A stretch of DNA of 64,000 bases from J054 sp965223095 (GTDB lineage Bacteria; Pseudomonadota; Gammaproteobacteria; Steroidobacterales; GCA-2729495), in the NCBI GenBank assembly GCA_965223095.1, contig OZ244979.1:1798001-1862000 (forward strand), in the 5' to 3' direction. Of this stretch, positions 35,376 through 44,315 are shown one piece after another (within the stretch, counting starts at the first letter, position 1; every line of letters starts with the position of its first letter). The notes below the pieces were generated by a model. It worked only from the letters and a program-made list of their open reading frames with translations, was not told where the DNA came from and did no database searches. The translations under genes were made by a program, and so were the position numbers.

Positions 35376-36716
35376 TTATGGATCGATGCTAGCAGATCGC
35401 TGGGGGCCAGCGTCAAACTGAGGTCCGCGCCGTTCGCGTAGATACAAGATTAAGGCGGCGATGCCCACCAGCAGATTCAGCACGCCCATGAGTATGAATG
35501 GCGCACCCGGTCGCCAGAGGCCGAACAATTGACCGCCAACCCAGCTGCCGACCAAAGTACCGATCGCACCGAAAAAACTAAATACGCCGATGATCGAACC
35601 GGCGATGGGCGAATCAGCCTCCTGGGAAATTAGGGTTTGACCCGCCAGTATTGCGCCGATTTGGCCGACGCCCAGGATTAACGCGGCAGCTATAGCGTAA
35701 TCGCTCAGGGGATCGGTGCGAAAGCCGAAGAGTAGATAGCCGAAGGCCGCCATGCCCATGCCTATCATTAAGGCTGCGACGCGATTAACGCCGTCGTTTA
35801 ATATCCCGAGTAGGGGTGCGGCCAGCAGGCTGGCAACCGCGACAATGCCAAATTGCATGCCGGCTTGTCCCTGCGCTTCGGCTGGGCTCAAGCCTTTGGC
35901 GATGCCCGCTTGAGAAATCCATAGCGAAATATAAGTGCCAATAACCACAACATCGCCTCGTGCCGCGAAGGCGGACGCATAGGCGACGGCCACGCGAGGA
36001 TTTCGGCCGGCCGATAGACCTTCGGCCAACAACCTGGCCAGGCTTTGCCGCTTATGCTCTTTGCCCGTCCGTGCGCCACGCAGGCCAAACAAGCTAATTA
36101 TCGCGCTGAGCACACACAGACCGGCCACTAAGGCCAAGGCAAGCCGGCTGGCCACCAGGGCTTCAAAGCCCGACGCTTCCAGCCATTTGGGCAGATTGCC
36201 GCCGACATAGCCCAAAACGCCAATGCCCAGTCCATTCATCACGCCGAGCAGTGCAACGAGTTTGCCGCGGGATCGTTCTTGCGGATAGTCGGCCAGCAGC
36301 GTGGAGTAGCTCGCCACCAATGCCGCCGCGCCGATCGCATACACACCCCGGATGAGCGCCAAAATTAGGGGCGAACCGGCCCACGGGTAGGCGGTGAAGC
36401 CCAAGGCAATGACGAGATAGCCGAACACAATGACGGGCCGCCGGCCAAGCCGGTCAGACAGTGCGCCGAATGGACCGACCAGGCAGAGTAGAATGACTTC
36501 CTGCAACACCGCTAGGTTGGCCGTCATGGCACCCTGGGAATCGCGCGGTATGCCTAGGGTAAGTTCCAGCACGATGGGCTGGATAAAATTGATAAAAGCC
36601 ATGAACGGAATACCCGTCAGGCCCAGGTAGAGCAAGGTCAGGCCATTGAATCGGGAGACGCCGGCTTGCAGATGGATGTAGCCCAGGCGGTGGCCGGCGC
36701 TGTCGTTATTGTTCAT
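35376..36716 (-). CDS. MFS transporter, 12 membrane helices
   Basis: ATG 36716 is preferred over the in-frame TTG at 36740 and has GGGAA at suitable distance. The 446-aa protein has about 12 hydrophobic segments. The motif A loop is GALSDRLGRRPV. A long charged central loop (RTGKEHKRQSLARLLAEG) separates the two halves. The C-terminal tail is soluble (LRERRGPQFDAG). It is first in the transporter-MaoC-crotonase operon. The substrate may be an organic acid that is later coenzyme-A-activated, but this is inference. Confidence 0.9.
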   Translation of the reverse strand: MNNNDSAGHRLGYIHLQAGVSRFNGLTLLYLGLTGIPFMAFINFIQPIVLELTLGIPRDSQGAMTANLAVLQEVILLCLVGPFGALSDRLGRRPVIVFGYLVIALGFTAYPWAGSPLILALIRGVYAIGAAALVASYSTLLADYPQERSRGKLVALLGVMNGLGIGVLGYVGGNLPKWLEASGFEALVASRLALALVAGLCVLSAIISLFGLRGARTGKEHKRQSLARLLAEGLSAGRNPRVAVAYASAFAARGDVVVIGTYISLWISQAGIAKGLSPAEAQGQAGMQFGIVAVASLLAAPLLGILNDGVNRVAALMIGMGMAAFGYLLFGFRTDPLSDYAIAAALILGVGQIGAILAGQTLISQEADSPIAGSIIGVFSFFGAIGTLVGSWVGGQLFGLWRPGAPFILMGVLNLLVGIAALILYLRERRGPQFDAGPQRSASIDP

Positions 36717-37056
36717 GCTTGTTCCCGGCCTATGCGACAACCAAACGCCGCTGTTGAATTGGCTTCATGTGATTTTCGACGCGAACTTGACTCTGGATGT
36801 GATCGGCGCATGACCGCGTACACCGACGCGATTGTAGCTGCATGGCTGTGGCATTGCTGCATTTGCTGGTCGAGATGAGATTTTCGCGTCAGCTTGTCAG
36901 TTTGACAGAACATCAGGCGGACCCACCTGCCTCACAGTTGCCGACATTGGCCGGAACTTAGGGTCTGAATTGGACTCCAAGCCTATGCTAGGCCCGTGGC
37001 TAGTCGTTATATAATCTAACGAACTGGGTGTGTAGCGGGGCCCAGGTGCTTGCAGC
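36717..37056. other. Divergent promoter region before the kinase/VWA cluster
   Basis: No gene is seen in these 340 bases. They separate the minus-strand MFS operon from the plus-strand cluster and hold a perfect TATAAT near the right end, listed separately. Short open frames here lack ribosome binding sites. Confidence 0.5.
37010..37015 (+). promoter_or_regulatory. Sigma-70 -10 box (TATAAT) of the kinase/FHA/VWA operon
   Basis: A perfect TATAAT lies 42 bases before ATG 37057. The expected -35 position (about 36987-36992, GCTAGG) is poor, so an activator may be needed. It is the only clear promoter found ahead of the nine-gene cluster. Confidence 0.5.
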
Positions 37057-37827
37057 ATGCAAAAAATACTTTTTACCCAATTAGCCTGGTTGTCAATTTA
37101 CTTGGCTGCCTGTAGTTCGTCAGGTTTGACGGTGCCCGGTTCGAGCACGGGTAACGCGCCCGTGGGCAATCCGACGGGCGCACCGCCATCCACGCCGTTT
37201 CCCACCCGCAGCGGAGGCGGTGATGGCTTGCCCAGTCCCCCGTCATCGGGCCAGCCGGATAGCAGTACCGGTGGTTTGCCGGACGCGGGTATGGAACCGG
37301 AATCTACAAATTCCGGCGCGGGTACCCCCGGTGATGGCCGTGATCCAAGTGACGTATTCGATGAGTCTTTAGGCGACTTCGATGGCCGGATGCAGCGCGA
37401 GCGCGACGGCATGGCTGGCTCGGGGGCGGGCGTTGAGCGTCGTGAGCAAAGCGATTCCGAACAAGTCCAGGAGGCGCGCAATGGCGGCAGTATTTCGGGT
37501 CCCTCGACTCCGGGCGGTTTTCCCGATACGTCGGCGCCGACAGGCAGCGCTGAGCCGGGCGGAACTCCGCAGACGGGGGAGAACAGTGAAGATGGCGCTG
37601 CTGGCCAGGATGAAGTGCAAAACGACGGTGAAGGCGGATCCAATCCGGGCAGTCAGCGCGACGGTGCAATGGTTGGTGACATTCCCGAGGATATTCCCGA
37701 AAGCGACGCAGGCGATGACCAAGTCGCAAAACAAATTCGCGAAGCCGCCATGGCGGAAACTGATCCGGAGATTCGTGAAGCCTTATGGGAAGAATATCGG
37801 CGGCAAACCGGTATTAGGAAGCAATAG
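37057..37827 (+). CDS. Low-complexity Gly/Pro/Ser/Asp-rich lipoprotein, first gene of the cluster
   Basis: The 256-aa product has a lipoprotein signal (MQKILFTQLAWLSIYLAAC). Most of the mature part is disordered: glycine, proline, serine and acid-rich, with no repeats of fixed length. Only the last 45 residues look folded, an acidic-to-helical segment (QVAKQIREAAMAETDPEIRE then EALWEEYRRQTG). It resembles a tethered linker carrying a short helical interaction tail. No family is recognised. It is followed after 15 bases by a second lipoprotein gene on the same strand. Confidence 0.7.
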   Translation: MQKILFTQLAWLSIYLAACSSSGLTVPGSSTGNAPVGNPTGAPPSTPFPTRSGGGDGLPSPPSSGQPDSSTGGLPDAGMEPESTNSGAGTPGDGRDPSDVFDESLGDFDGRMQRERDGMAGSGAGVERREQSDSEQVQEARNGGSISGPSTPGGFPDTSAPTGSAEPGGTPQTGENSEDGAAGQDEVQNDGEGGSNPGSQRDGAMVGDIPEDIPESDAGDDQVAKQIREAAMAETDPEIREALWEEYRRQTGIRKQ

Positions 37828-37842
37828 TTCGCAGTCTTGCCT

Positions 37843-39081
37843 ATGGATATCTCGACGAAATCTACCGCTGATTGCTTACGCTTAGTCGTCATCGCGCTAT
37901 TGATTGGCACGCTCGGCGCATGTTCAGCGTCGCGAAATATTCAGTATGAGACCGTCGAAATGGTACGCGCTGATGTTGAAGTGCCCGCTGACGCGCTACT
38001 GGATGTCGGGATATTGCTATTCGACCCCGGCGTGCCCGATGACCAGGTGGACCCAGAAGGCACTGTTTTTCCAGATGTGCGTCGGGCCGAAGCACGCTAT
38101 ATGCCGTTCCACCTGAAGAATACCTTGGAAGCCTCGGGCTTTTGGGGCTCAGTTTGGGTATTGCCTGAAGCTTCCGAAGCCGTTGACTTGTTGGTTTGGG
38201 GGCGGGTTGATCATTCTGATGGGCTGAGCGTAATTGTCCGAGTCGGTGCTTGGGATGCCACTGGCAGAGAGTGGTTAAACAAAAAATACGAAACTAAGGT
38301 TCCCGAAAAAGCCTATTCCAACTACCGTGATAAGAGTCAGGATCCTTACCAGAACATATTCAATAACGTGGCCAACGATCTCTTGGCGATTCGTGAGGCC
38401 ATGAGCGCGAAGCAGTTGGTGGCCGTTCGTCAGGTTGCCGAGTTGCGATTCGCAGCTGATTTGGTGCCGGCGGCTTTCGAGAGTTACCTAGAATCGCAAG
38501 ACGATGTTTATCAGATTCGCCGGTTGCCTGCCGAAGATGATCCGATGTTCGGCCGGATGTTAGCAGTGCGAGACCGCGAGTATTTATTGCTCGATACGCT
38601 CAATGATTTCTATTCAAGTTTATATTTCGAGTTGACGGAGCCTTACGAGGATTGGCGGAAGCTGTCACGTGAAGAAACGATAAAGTACCAGGAGCTGAAG
38701 CGCTCGGCACGGATTCGCCAACTACTCGGCTTGGCAGCAATTCTCGGTGCCGTCGCATACGAATCGTCCGGCGGTAGCAATAGCGGCATCACGACCGCCG
38801 CGATTTACGGTGGGGTGCAAGGTTTAAGCAGTGGATTTGGCAAGTCTGCAGAAGCGGAGATAAATCTCGAATCTTTGCGCGAACTGGGCGAGTCTTTCGA
38901 CGCTACCGCCCAGCCTTTGCTGGTTGAAGTCGAGGGTCAAACTCGTCGTTTGACCGGTACTGCTGAGGAGAAGTATCGTGAGTGGCGGCGCTTGTTGCGG
39001 GAAATTTATACCGCTGAAACGGGTTTGGCGGACACGACCGAGCAGCCGCTAGACGACGCTGCAGACATTGCGCCCAACTGA
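37843..39081 (+). CDS. Lipoprotein of about 412 aa, unknown family
   Basis: ATG 37843 gives a lipoprotein signal (LVVIALLIGTLGAC). The mature N-terminal half resembles periplasmic domains that process bacterial lipoprotein partners: VGILLFDPGVPDD, AEARYMPFHLKNTLEASGFW, LLVWGRVDHSDGLSVIVRV, a pattern similar to LpoB/CsgG-like or DUF4136-type folds. The second half is helical with a glycine-rich membrane-like segment (LLGLAAILGAVAYESSGGS, about residues 298-316) and a long charged helix at the end. It may tether the machine to the outer membrane. Family not firmly recognised. Confidence 0.7.
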   Translation: MDISTKSTADCLRLVVIALLIGTLGACSASRNIQYETVEMVRADVEVPADALLDVGILLFDPGVPDDQVDPEGTVFPDVRRAEARYMPFHLKNTLEASGFWGSVWVLPEASEAVDLLVWGRVDHSDGLSVIVRVGAWDATGREWLNKKYETKVPEKAYSNYRDKSQDPYQNIFNNVANDLLAIREAMSAKQLVAVRQVAELRFAADLVPAAFESYLESQDDVYQIRRLPAEDDPMFGRMLAVRDREYLLLDTLNDFYSSLYFELTEPYEDWRKLSREETIKYQELKRSARIRQLLGLAAILGAVAYESSGGSNSGITTAAIYGGVQGLSSGFGKSAEAEINLESLRELGESFDATAQPLLVEVEGQTRRLTGTAEEKYREWRRLLREIYTAETGLADTTEQPLDDAADIAPN

Positions 39082-39113
39082 GCTTGCGTTTCGGCAAGCG
39101 ACAGATTTTTACC

Positions 39114-39157
39114 GTCGGCCATAGACATCACGGCCGACCGATTTCGGTCGATCGGCC
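39114..39157 (+). repeat. Mutually exclusive inverted repeats before the kinase gene
   Basis: GTCGGCC (39114-39120) pairs with GGCCGAC (39132-39138). The same right arm instead starts a second hairpin, from GGCCGACCGA (39132-39141) to TCGGTCGATCGGCC (39144-39157). The two cannot form together. They lie in the only long gap (118 bases) inside the cluster, between the lipoprotein and the kinase, so they may divide or regulate the operon. Confidence 0.5.
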
Positions 39158-39199
39158 TGAGCCACACTAGTCTATTCAATAAAGTCGTTGAGCGGTTGT

Positions 39200-41533
39200 A
39201 TGGCTGAACTAATCGAAGACCAAGTGCTGTCCGGGCGATTTCAATTGCGAAATCGCTTGTCGGCAACCCATACCAGTGAAGTATGGTTGGCCAACGACCT
39301 GGCGCAAAACGATTTCGTCACGCTAAAGTTCATCGACCAGGCTTTGTCAGCGAATGCACAACAACTTGAGCAACTGCGCGCTGAGTATAAAAAAATGCAG
39401 TCGCTCACTCATCCCGGCATCGTGCGGGTATTCGGTTTGCATGAGAGTGACGGCCGGCACTTTATTGTCATGCAGTACGTGGATGGCGAAGACTTACGAT
39501 CTCTGCGCGGTGAGGCCTATCAAAATATTACCGCGCTTGCTTTGGTCCTCTGTGATGCCATCGACTACGCGCATCGCAAAGGTGTTGTGCATCGAGATTT
39601 GAAGCCGTCCAATGTGTTAATCGACAATCGAGGTGCCTGTTTTTTAACCGACTTTGGAATCTCGGCGGCGGTAAATGCTGAGCGGGACAATTTGCGCGGC
39701 GGAGGAAGTTTGCCGTTTATGAGTCCCCAGCAACTCGATAATGAGCCAGCGACGGTGGCTGATGATGTTTACGGCTTCGGTGCGCTACTTTACGAGCTGA
39801 TCAGTGGGTCGCCCCCTTTGCACCCGAATATCAATCCCGATCGCGTACGCACCGAAATTCCGGTGCCCATAGCAGCTGATTGCCGGGATCAGGATTTGCC
39901 ACCCGCGCTAAGCAGGCTGATTGCCGCCATGCTCGATAAGTCGGTGGCGGCGCGGCCCGCGGGAATGGGCGCGGTGCAAGCGGTTCTGGAGGAGGTACAC
40001 AATGACAGTCAGGCGGCTGTCGAGGCGGGCCGTGAAACCATCCGACCAATATCCAGAAGATCGGCGCCCGGCGCTCCGACAAGTATGGGTGATACGGCGC
40101 TACCACCACTAAAAATCGCCAAAGAAAAGAAGCAGGGCGTTTCGGCCGCAATGGCAGTGAGCGGATTCGCCTTGCTGTTGGGTACCGCCCTTGTTGTTAT
40201 GTTTGTATTACCGTCCATGGTGGCGGAGAAGGGTCCCCTCATCGATCGCGCGCGACCAGAGCCGCCGCGGATAAAGTCCACACCGGCAACTGGGCCACAG
40301 TCATCTGTGGTTGAGCGAGAGGTGGCCGACAGGATTCTTGGCGAACTCTTGCCCGTGGAAGACGGGCTACGCTCGCGTGGCGTGGCACTTTGGGGTGGTG
40401 GCGATTGGGCTGAAGTTACCAAGCTGATTGAGCGTGGCGACCTTGCTTACCGGGAACGGAACTTTTCGGCAGCCGCCGAGGCTTATCAAGATGCTCTGTC
40501 CAACGCGCAACCGATGGTTTCGCGCGCGCAGGACGTTCTTGCTGGCGCTTTGGCCGATGGACAAGCGGCGCTACTTGAGGGTGATTTGCAAAGCGCCGAA
40601 GCAGCCTACAGCCTGGCGCAGGCTATCGATGCAAATAATTCGATAGCTAGCGAGGGCCTGGCGCGCACCGCCCGCTTGCCGGAAGTGTTACAAATAATGG
40701 CCACCGCCAGCGACCTAGAATCGAAAGGTAATTTTCTAGCTGCCGCTGATGCCTACGCGGCAGCCCTGGAAATCGATCCGGATTGGCCGGCGGGGCAAGC
40801 GGGCTTGGAGCGCGCAGGCAAGGTTGTTCAGCAGACACAGTACGAAATGCAAATGGCGGCGGGCTATGCTGCGTTGGCGGCAGAAGATTTTGCCGGTGCG
40901 ACGCGTGCCTTCCAAGCGGCCTTGCAAATTCGGCCCGGGGACGCAGACGCCACATCGGCGGTTCGTCAGCTTCAGGCCGAGCAGGGCATAGCAAAAATAT
41001 CGGAGTTAGAAAACGAAGCCCGGAAACTCGAGTCCGCTGAGCGTTGGACCGCGGCCGCGGAAAAATATCAGGCGGTGCTGGCCTTGGATTCTGGCCTGCT
41101 CGCGGCGCGGGAGGGCCTCGAGCGGGCGCGGGCGCGAGCAGGTCTTGTCAAAGCGGTAGAAGAAGCCATCGGTTTACAAGATCGTTACTATGAAGACCGT
41201 ATTGTTCGCCAAGCCAAGGACGTCTTGGCTCAGGTCAATGGCTTGCAAGATCCGGGCATCAAGCTGCGAACGCGCGCGGATGAACTTGATCGCTTATTAG
41301 CGCTCGCTGCTAAACCTGTGGATGTACGTTTTCGGTCAGACGGTCTGACCGAGGTTACGGTCTACAAAGTCGGCCGCTTGGGTAAGTTTTCCGCGCAGAT
41401 CTTGCCGCTGCGGCCTGGGCGCTATGTTGCGGTCGGTAGCCGTAACGGTTACCGCGACGTGCGCAGAGAATTTAAAGTGGACAGTAACGGCCAAACACCT
41501 GTCGTGGACATTAGCTGCCGGGATCCCATATGA
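39200..41533 (+). CDS. Transmembrane Ser/Thr protein kinase with periplasmic TPR-like repeats
   Basis: ATG 39200 gives 777 aa. The cytoplasmic kinase domain spans about residues 12-265: Lys43 (TLKFIDQ), catalytic loop VVHRDLKPSNVL (Asp133), LTDFGISAA (Asp151) and GSLPFMSPQQL. The glycine-rich loop is missing its glycines (LSATHTSEVW). A single membrane helix follows at about 314-338 (SAAMAVSGFALLLGTALVVM). The remaining 400 residues, predicted periplasmic, contain TPR-like units (ERGDLAYRERNFSAAAEAY, ASDLESKGNFLAAADAY, AEDFAGATRAFQAALQI, AERWTAAAEKYQAVLAL) and a small C-terminal beta domain (VAVGSRNGYRDVRREFKV) that resembles a PEGA fold. It would sense an envelope state and phosphorylate cytoplasmic targets, plausibly the FHA proteins encoded beside it. 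It overlaps the next gene by ATGA. Confidence 0.92.
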   Translation: MAELIEDQVLSGRFQLRNRLSATHTSEVWLANDLAQNDFVTLKFIDQALSANAQQLEQLRAEYKKMQSLTHPGIVRVFGLHESDGRHFIVMQYVDGEDLRSLRGEAYQNITALALVLCDAIDYAHRKGVVHRDLKPSNVLIDNRGACFLTDFGISAAVNAERDNLRGGGSLPFMSPQQLDNEPATVADDVYGFGALLYELISGSPPLHPNINPDRVRTEIPVPIAADCRDQDLPPALSRLIAAMLDKSVAARPAGMGAVQAVLEEVHNDSQAAVEAGRETIRPISRRSAPGAPTSMGDTALPPLKIAKEKKQGVSAAMAVSGFALLLGTALVVMFVLPSMVAEKGPLIDRARPEPPRIKSTPATGPQSSVVEREVADRILGELLPVEDGLRSRGVALWGGGDWAEVTKLIERGDLAYRERNFSAAAEAYQDALSNAQPMVSRAQDVLAGALADGQAALLEGDLQSAEAAYSLAQAIDANNSIASEGLARTARLPEVLQIMATASDLESKGNFLAAADAYAAALEIDPDWPAGQAGLERAGKVVQQTQYEMQMAAGYAALAAEDFAGATRAFQAALQIRPGDADATSAVRQLQAEQGIAKISELENEARKLESAERWTAAAEKYQAVLALDSGLLAAREGLERARARAGLVKAVEEAIGLQDRYYEDRIVRQAKDVLAQVNGLQDPGIKLRTRADELDRLLALAAKPVDVRFRSDGLTEVTVYKVGRLGKFSAQILPLRPGRYVAVGSRNGYRDVRREFKVDSNGQTPVVDISCRDPI

Positions 41534-43968
41534 GTCTGGCCATGCAGGTCGTTCGCCCGCAAGGCACGCAAGAATTTTCCGACGCGGACCTACCGCTGAT
41601 CATCGGCACTGCCGTTGAAGCGCAAGTACGTATTCCCGGCGCGCTCGGTGCTGCGCAGGTGGCGACCATCAGCATGCTCGATGGTCGCCCGTTTCTTCAG
41701 CCCATTGGTCAATATGATGGCCTTGAACTCAATGGCGAAGCCCTTGCCGGCGCGAGTTGGTTATCCGATGGGGATGTCATCGGCGTAGAAGCTGTGGCCA
41801 TCGCCTGTGAATTCGGCACAGATCTGTGGCGCTTTGTGCTGAGCTTTCCAGAGTCTGACTATCAGACTTTGCCGCCGGATTCCACGCCTGCGGGTGCCGT
41901 GGAAGGTATTGCCATCGATCCGGTTGCACGCCGCAATACCTTAGCTGTCCGCGAAAGTGCGACACCGGCAGGCTCTTCAGTCCCTTGGCGAAAACTGCTA
42001 GGCGGTGCTTTGTTTGTGTTGCTGTGCCTGGTGCTATTTTTGTTTACCGCGCGTGCGGTGCGCATCGAGGTGAATGCGCCTGATGCCGTGCTTAGTATCG
42101 CGGGCCCTATCGTGAAACCGAAATTTGGCGGTCGCTATTTGTTATGGCCGGGCGACTACCAGGTCAGCATTGAAGCCGACGGCTATCAAGCCAATAGTTT
42201 TCCCTTGCCGGTCAGTCGCGAGGCTAACCAAACGTTTAGTTTTGACCTGGAAAAGTTACCAGGAATGTTGGTCGTCAAAGCTCAGCAAGGCGTTATTGGT
42301 CAAGTGGCCATCGATGGCGTGGACGTCGGCTCCCTGCCCACTGAGCTGATAGAATTGCCGGCCGGTAAGCACAAGATCGAAATTGCTAGCGAGCGCTACC
42401 TGCCCTTCGTTAGCGAAATTGATTTCCCGGGTCTTGGGCGGCAGGAAGAATTCGTCGCCGAACTGCAGCCCGCCTGGGCAGATGTCAAAGTAAATACCTC
42501 ACCTGAGGGGGCTACCGTCAGCATAGACGGTGACCAAGGCGGTGTTACGCCAACTAGCATCGAGGTTTTGGCCGGCAGCCATGACCTACTATTCCAGTTG
42601 GATGGCTACAAATTAGGGCGCGCAGCGGTGACTGTGGCAGCCGGTGAGCAGATTGAATTGCCGCCCATTGAGCTGGAAGCCGCCGACGGCTTACTCACGG
42701 TAAGCAGCGAGCCTAGCAATGCGGCGGTGAGTATTGACGGGCGTTATCGTGGCACAACGCCGGTTGACGTTGAGTTGGCGCCGGGGTCCAGTTATCAACT
42801 CATCGTGTCCAAACCCGGGTACGGAACGGCGCGCCAGCGGGTGGCAATGGAAACTCGCGAGGGCAAATCCCTGCGAGTAAAACTCAAGGCGCGCGTGGGC
42901 GAGTTGATTATTCGCCCGCAGCCCGCTGGTGCCGAAGTTTTTGTTGACGGGCAACGCGTGGGGGTGGGTGAACAAGCGCTGACTTTACCCGCGCGTCCAA
43001 CCCGGATTGTGGTGCGCAGCCCAGGCTTCGTCGACTTCAAAGATGAAGTGACGCCAAAACCGGGCTTGCCGCAAATTCTCGACGCAAAATTGCTAACCGA
43101 AGCCGAGTCCGTGTTGGCCGCCACGCCGAAGCAAATTAAAACGAGCCAAGGGGGAGTTTTACAGCTGGTGTCACCGGGGAGTTTTGCAATGGGTACGGCT
43201 CGTCGTCAACAAGGTCGTCGCCCGAATGAATCGCGGCGAGCAGTCAGCCTGACCCGTAGTTTTTATTTGGGTTTAAAAGAGGTCACTAATACAGAGTTCC
43301 GCGCATTTCGGTCGCGACACACATCCGGCGGAGAAAAGTATCGCGAACTGGCTATTGGTGATCATCCCGTCGTCTTACTGAGCTGGGATGACGCTGCTGC
43401 ATTTTGCAATTGGTTAAGTGAAAAAGACGGCTTGCCCGCGGCCTACGAAAATCAAGAGGGTCAGTTGCGCCTCGTGTTGCCTACCACTATCGGCTACCGT
43501 TTGCCGACAGAAGCGGAGTGGGCGTGGGTGGCTCGGTATAGCGCGGGCGCTGACACCCGCCGTTATCCTTGGGGTAATAGATTGCCGCCAGCCGAAAACG
43601 CTGGAAATTTTGCCGACCGATCCGCCGACGGCCTCGTTGCAAACGTGTTGGCGAATTATGGTGACGGCTATCCGGTTTCTGCGCCCGTTGGTAAATTTCA
43701 GCCGAGTCCCTTGGGGTTCTATGACTTGGGTGGCAATGCAGCAGAGTGGGTGCATGATTGGTATACGGTTTACTCTGGTGCGGCGGGCGACGGCGCTGAC
43801 CCGCGCGGCCCAGATACGGGGCAATACCATGTGATCCGCGGTTCTAGTTGGCGGCATGCCAGCATCAGTGAATTGCGCTTGGCCTACCGCGATTTTGGCA
43901 ATCAGGGTCGCCTCGACGTAGGCTTCCGATTGGCGCGCTACGCGGAACCTACAGCGGAGGATAAGTAA
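41530..43968 (+). CDS. FHA-like / PEGA-repeat / FGE-sulfatase-fold membrane protein
   Basis: The 812-aa protein has an N-terminal FHA-like beta-sandwich (about 1-110; LPLIIGTAVEAQVRIPG, LELNGEALAGASWLSDGDVI), a membrane helix at 155-173, then five PEGA-type domains (about 177-240, 245-310, 316-382, 387-450, 457-520) with recurrent VSIDG, GTTPVDVELAPG and KPGYG motifs. The C-terminal domain (about 537-808) is the formylglycine-generating-enzyme fold (GSFAMGTARRQ, EVTNTEFRAF, LPTEAEWAWVARY, YPWGNRLP, GGNAAEWVHDWY, VGFRLARY). Its catalytic region has no cysteine, so it is not a sulfatase-activating enzyme and is probably a binding domain. Predicted topology: FHA-like part inside, PEGA and FGE outside. 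Confidence 0.9.
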   Translation: MSLAMQVVRPQGTQEFSDADLPLIIGTAVEAQVRIPGALGAAQVATISMLDGRPFLQPIGQYDGLELNGEALAGASWLSDGDVIGVEAVAIACEFGTDLWRFVLSFPESDYQTLPPDSTPAGAVEGIAIDPVARRNTLAVRESATPAGSSVPWRKLLGGALFVLLCLVLFLFTARAVRIEVNAPDAVLSIAGPIVKPKFGGRYLLWPGDYQVSIEADGYQANSFPLPVSREANQTFSFDLEKLPGMLVVKAQQGVIGQVAIDGVDVGSLPTELIELPAGKHKIEIASERYLPFVSEIDFPGLGRQEEFVAELQPAWADVKVNTSPEGATVSIDGDQGGVTPTSIEVLAGSHDLLFQLDGYKLGRAAVTVAAGEQIELPPIELEAADGLLTVSSEPSNAAVSIDGRYRGTTPVDVELAPGSSYQLIVSKPGYGTARQRVAMETREGKSLRVKLKARVGELIIRPQPAGAEVFVDGQRVGVGEQALTLPARPTRIVVRSPGFVDFKDEVTPKPGLPQILDAKLLTEAESVLAATPKQIKTSQGGVLQLVSPGSFAMGTARRQQGRRPNESRRAVSLTRSFYLGLKEVTNTEFRAFRSRHTSGGEKYRELAIGDHPVVLLSWDDAAAFCNWLSEKDGLPAAYENQEGQLRLVLPTTIGYRLPTEAEWAWVARYSAGADTRRYPWGNRLPPAENAGNFADRSADGLVANVLANYGDGYPVSAPVGKFQPSPLGFYDLGGNAAEWVHDWYTVYSGAAGDGADPRGPDTGQYHVIRGSSWRHASISELRLAYRDFGNQGRLDVGFRLARYAEPTAEDK

Positions 43969-44285
43969 TGCAGGCTGTGAGGATGCTGGCCATTATCGGT
44001 CTCGCTGTGGGGTTGCTTACGACCTCGCAAAGCAAAATTGGCTTTATTAGCTTAGCTTTTGCCGCTGACGAAAATATTGTCTTGGCACAGGGCGATGCGT
44101 CATCGACTGAAACGCCTGAGAACGATCAGATTGCCGCGCAGGAACTTTCAGAAGAAGCAATGGCAAAGGAGCTGGAAGAAATCGAGGCGGCTGCTGGTGT
44201 TGAAGACGCCGAATCAATAAAGGAGTTTAATCCGTCGCGACCTTTGCCGGCTGATCTGCCCATAGAGTTGCCATCAGATATTTAG
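43968..44285 (+). CDS. Small secreted or membrane-anchored acidic protein
   Basis: The start codon overlaps the preceding stop (TAATG), so translation is coupled. The 105-aa product has a hydrophobic N-terminus (MLAIIGLAVGLLTTSQ, then IGFISLAFAADEN), cleavable after AFA. The mature part is strongly acidic and helical (AQELSEEAMAKELEEIEAA) and ends in a proline-rich tail (RPLPADLPIELPSDI). Such tails often insert into a partner. No family is recognised. Its place between the FHA/PEGA gene and the channel gene suggests a structural adaptor. Confidence 0.6.
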   Translation: MQAVRMLAIIGLAVGLLTTSQSKIGFISLAFAADENIVLAQGDASSTETPENDQIAAQELSEEAMAKELEEIEAAAGVEDAESIKEFNPSRPLPADLPIELPSDI

Positions 44286-44315
44286 CACGGCCACTAGCGT
44301 CGTTCTGGAGACCCA

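Noticed and set aside
37098..37643. Long antisense open frame inside the low-complexity lipoprotein gene
   Set aside because: It is an expected by-product of the GC-rich repeated codon usage on the other strand; no ribosome binding site.
41530..43968. Sulfatase-activating enzyme
   Set aside because: The FGE-like domain has no cysteine in the active-site segment and no sulfatase gene is nearby.
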